Shown: one piece after another, positions 4,794-5,796 of the stretch
Numbering within the stretch: the stretch's first letter is position 1
Layout of the letters: every line of letters starts with the position of its first letter
From: Candidatus Bathyarchaeota archaeon
GTDB taxonomy: Archaea > Thermoproteota > Bathyarchaeia > 40CM-2-53-6 > RBG-13-38-9
Reading direction: 5' to 3'
NCBI GenBank assembly: GCA_023144075.1
Contig: JAGLGJ010000074.1
Coordinates: 1-5,796, forward strand
Length of the DNA stretch: 5,796 nt
Notes under the pieces: model-generated
The model's database searches: none
What the model was told of the DNA's origin: nothing
What the model saw: only the letters and a program-made list of their open reading frames with translations
Translations under genes and position numbers: made by a program

Positions 4794-5796
4794 TTAACGG
4801 ATAATTCTTCGGTATCTATATTCAATATTGCAGGATCCTTCTATAGACACCATGCATGGTCCAATTGGATGATTTGGATTACAGGTTTCTCCAAATAATG
4901 TGCATTCTTTAGGTTCAACTAATCCTCGAAGTACTCTATGGCACTCACAACCCTTAGGTTCCGTGGATTCAGTATGTATAATGGGTTTCAGTTCATCAGC
5001 CCATTGTTTTTCGGCGTCAAAAGATTCAAATTCTTTCTTAATCGCCATCCTGGATAAAGGAATTTTTGGGAACCCTCGCCACTTTGCGTCCTTCGGTTCG
5101 AAAACTTCCGAGATTGCCTTAAGAGCTTTCAAATTACCTTCTTTTTTTACGACTCGTTGATACTCATTCTCTACAATTGATTTTGATTCGTGGATTTGTT
5201 TTGCAATCATGTATACAGCCATTAGTACATCCAAAGGTTCAAAACCCGCAATTACTTGCGGGATACTATACTTAGAGGATACTCCTTCGTATGCGTTCAT
5301 TCCTATTATTGTGCTGACATGACCTGGCTCAATAATACCTTGTAGTTTAAGTTCACCCATTCCAAGGAGAGCATTAAGTGCTGGAGGAAGATACCGATGG
5401 AAGCTCAGTACAAAGAAATTTTTTGGAGGATCCTTGAGTAAAGTTACTGCCGTGCTTGGAGCTGTGGTTTCGAAACCTATCGCAACAAATACTATTTCAT
5501 CATCAGTTTTCTTTGCAAGATTTACTGCGTCAGTGATGCTGTATACAATCCTTACGTTTGCACCTTGTGATCTCGCGTCATTTAGTGATTCTGTTAGACC
5601 TGGAACTCTAAGCATGTCTCCAAAAGTAGCTATCGTTTTACCTTTCCTAGCTAATTCCAGCGCCATCTCGATTTCAGAAGTAGTGGTTACACAGACTGGA
5701 CAGCCTGGACCCTGTCTAATTCGCACTCCATGTTTTTTAAGTAAATCATCTAAGCCGTATTTCACTATAGTATCTTGATGTGTCCCACATACGTGC
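4794..5796 (-). CDS. hypD: Hydrogenase maturation protein HypD, N-terminus beyond the window
   Basis: HypD is the iron-sulfur protein that, with HypC, holds the iron while cyanide from HypE and CO are attached, before transfer to the hydrogenase large subunit. The visible 333 residues start inside the conserved VCGTH motif at the right edge. RQGPGCPVC follows, with its paired cysteines, then TFGDMLRVPG, FVAIGFETTAPSTA, LSFHRYLPPAL, IIEPGHVSTIIG and VIAGFEPLDVL. The C-terminal cysteine cluster that binds [4Fe-4S] reads GCECHRVLRG, PKECTLFGETC and GPCMVSIEGSC. Compared with typical HypD proteins of about 370 residues, roughly 35-40 are missing. A GTG at 5763-5765 could be mistaken for the start, but the frame continues upstream through the essential CGTH motif, so that codon is internal valine. 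hypD faces hypE across the membrane-protein gene. Confidence 0.97.
   Translation of the reverse strand, partial: HVCGTHQDTIVKYGLDDLLKKHGVRIRQGPGCPVCVTTTSEIEMALELARKGKTIATFGDMLRVPGLTESLNDARSQGANVRIVYSITDAVNLAKKTDDEIVFVAIGFETTAPSTAVTLLKDPPKNFFVLSFHRYLPPALNALLGMGELKLQGIIEPGHVSTIIGMNAYEGVSSKYSIPQVIAGFEPLDVLMAVYMIAKQIHESKSIVENEYQRVVKKEGNLKALKAISEVFEPKDAKWRGFPKIPLSRMAIKKEFESFDAEKQWADELKPIIHTESTEPKGCECHRVLRGLVEPKECTLFGETCNPNHPIGPCMVSIEGSCNIEYRYRRIIR

Noticed and set aside
4900..5778. Two plus-strand open frames opposite hypD
   Set aside because: They are antisense shadows of a highly conserved HypD sequence.
1..5796. CRISPR arrays, insertion sequences or long repeats
   Set aside because: No regularly spaced repeats, terminal inverted repeats or transposase motifs were seen by eye on either strand.

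Overview
The window is most likely archaeal DNA. It is AT-rich and carries tightly packed genes, including hydrogenase-maturation genes. Its tRNA gene is cut by several short inserts that fit the bulge-helix-bulge (BHB) rule of the archaeal splicing endonuclease. Noncanonical and multiple tRNA introns are best known from Thermoproteota and relatives, so a member of that broad group that has or had a [NiFe] hydrogenase is a reasonable inference. The sequence alone does not fix the lineage.

Layout. Positions 1-374 (minus strand) hold most of a DoxX-family membrane protein that runs off the left edge. A 125-bp divergent intergenic region follows. Positions 500-1957 (plus) encode an asparagine-synthase-like ATP-dependent ligase whose glutaminase domain lacks the catalytic Cys2. 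Positions 2028-2172 (plus) are an interrupted tRNA, read here as tRNA-Pro(GGG) with four introns: D arm, 30/31, 37/38 and 59/60. Positions 2245-3291 (plus) are hypE. It converges with a multi-spanning membrane protein at 3305-4555 (minus), probably a GT-C glycosyltransferase, whose open frame continues upstream without a usual start codon. Positions 4794-5796 (minus) are hypD, which lacks its N-terminal end at the right edge.

How the genes relate. HypE and HypD act in one pathway, building the Fe(CN)2CO group of [NiFe] hydrogenases. HypE makes the thiocyanate that supplies cyanide, and HypD takes part in the HypCD scaffold that receives it. Here they lie on opposite strands, separated by an apparently unrelated membrane-protein gene. 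No link between the synthase-like gene or DoxX and hydrogenase maturation can be shown from this window.

The most unusual element is the tRNA gene. Removing 12, 18 and 19 nt at three sites with good BHB folds, plus about 17-20 nt from the D arm, leaves a normal cloverleaf with perfect acceptor, anticodon and T stems and the anticodon GGG.
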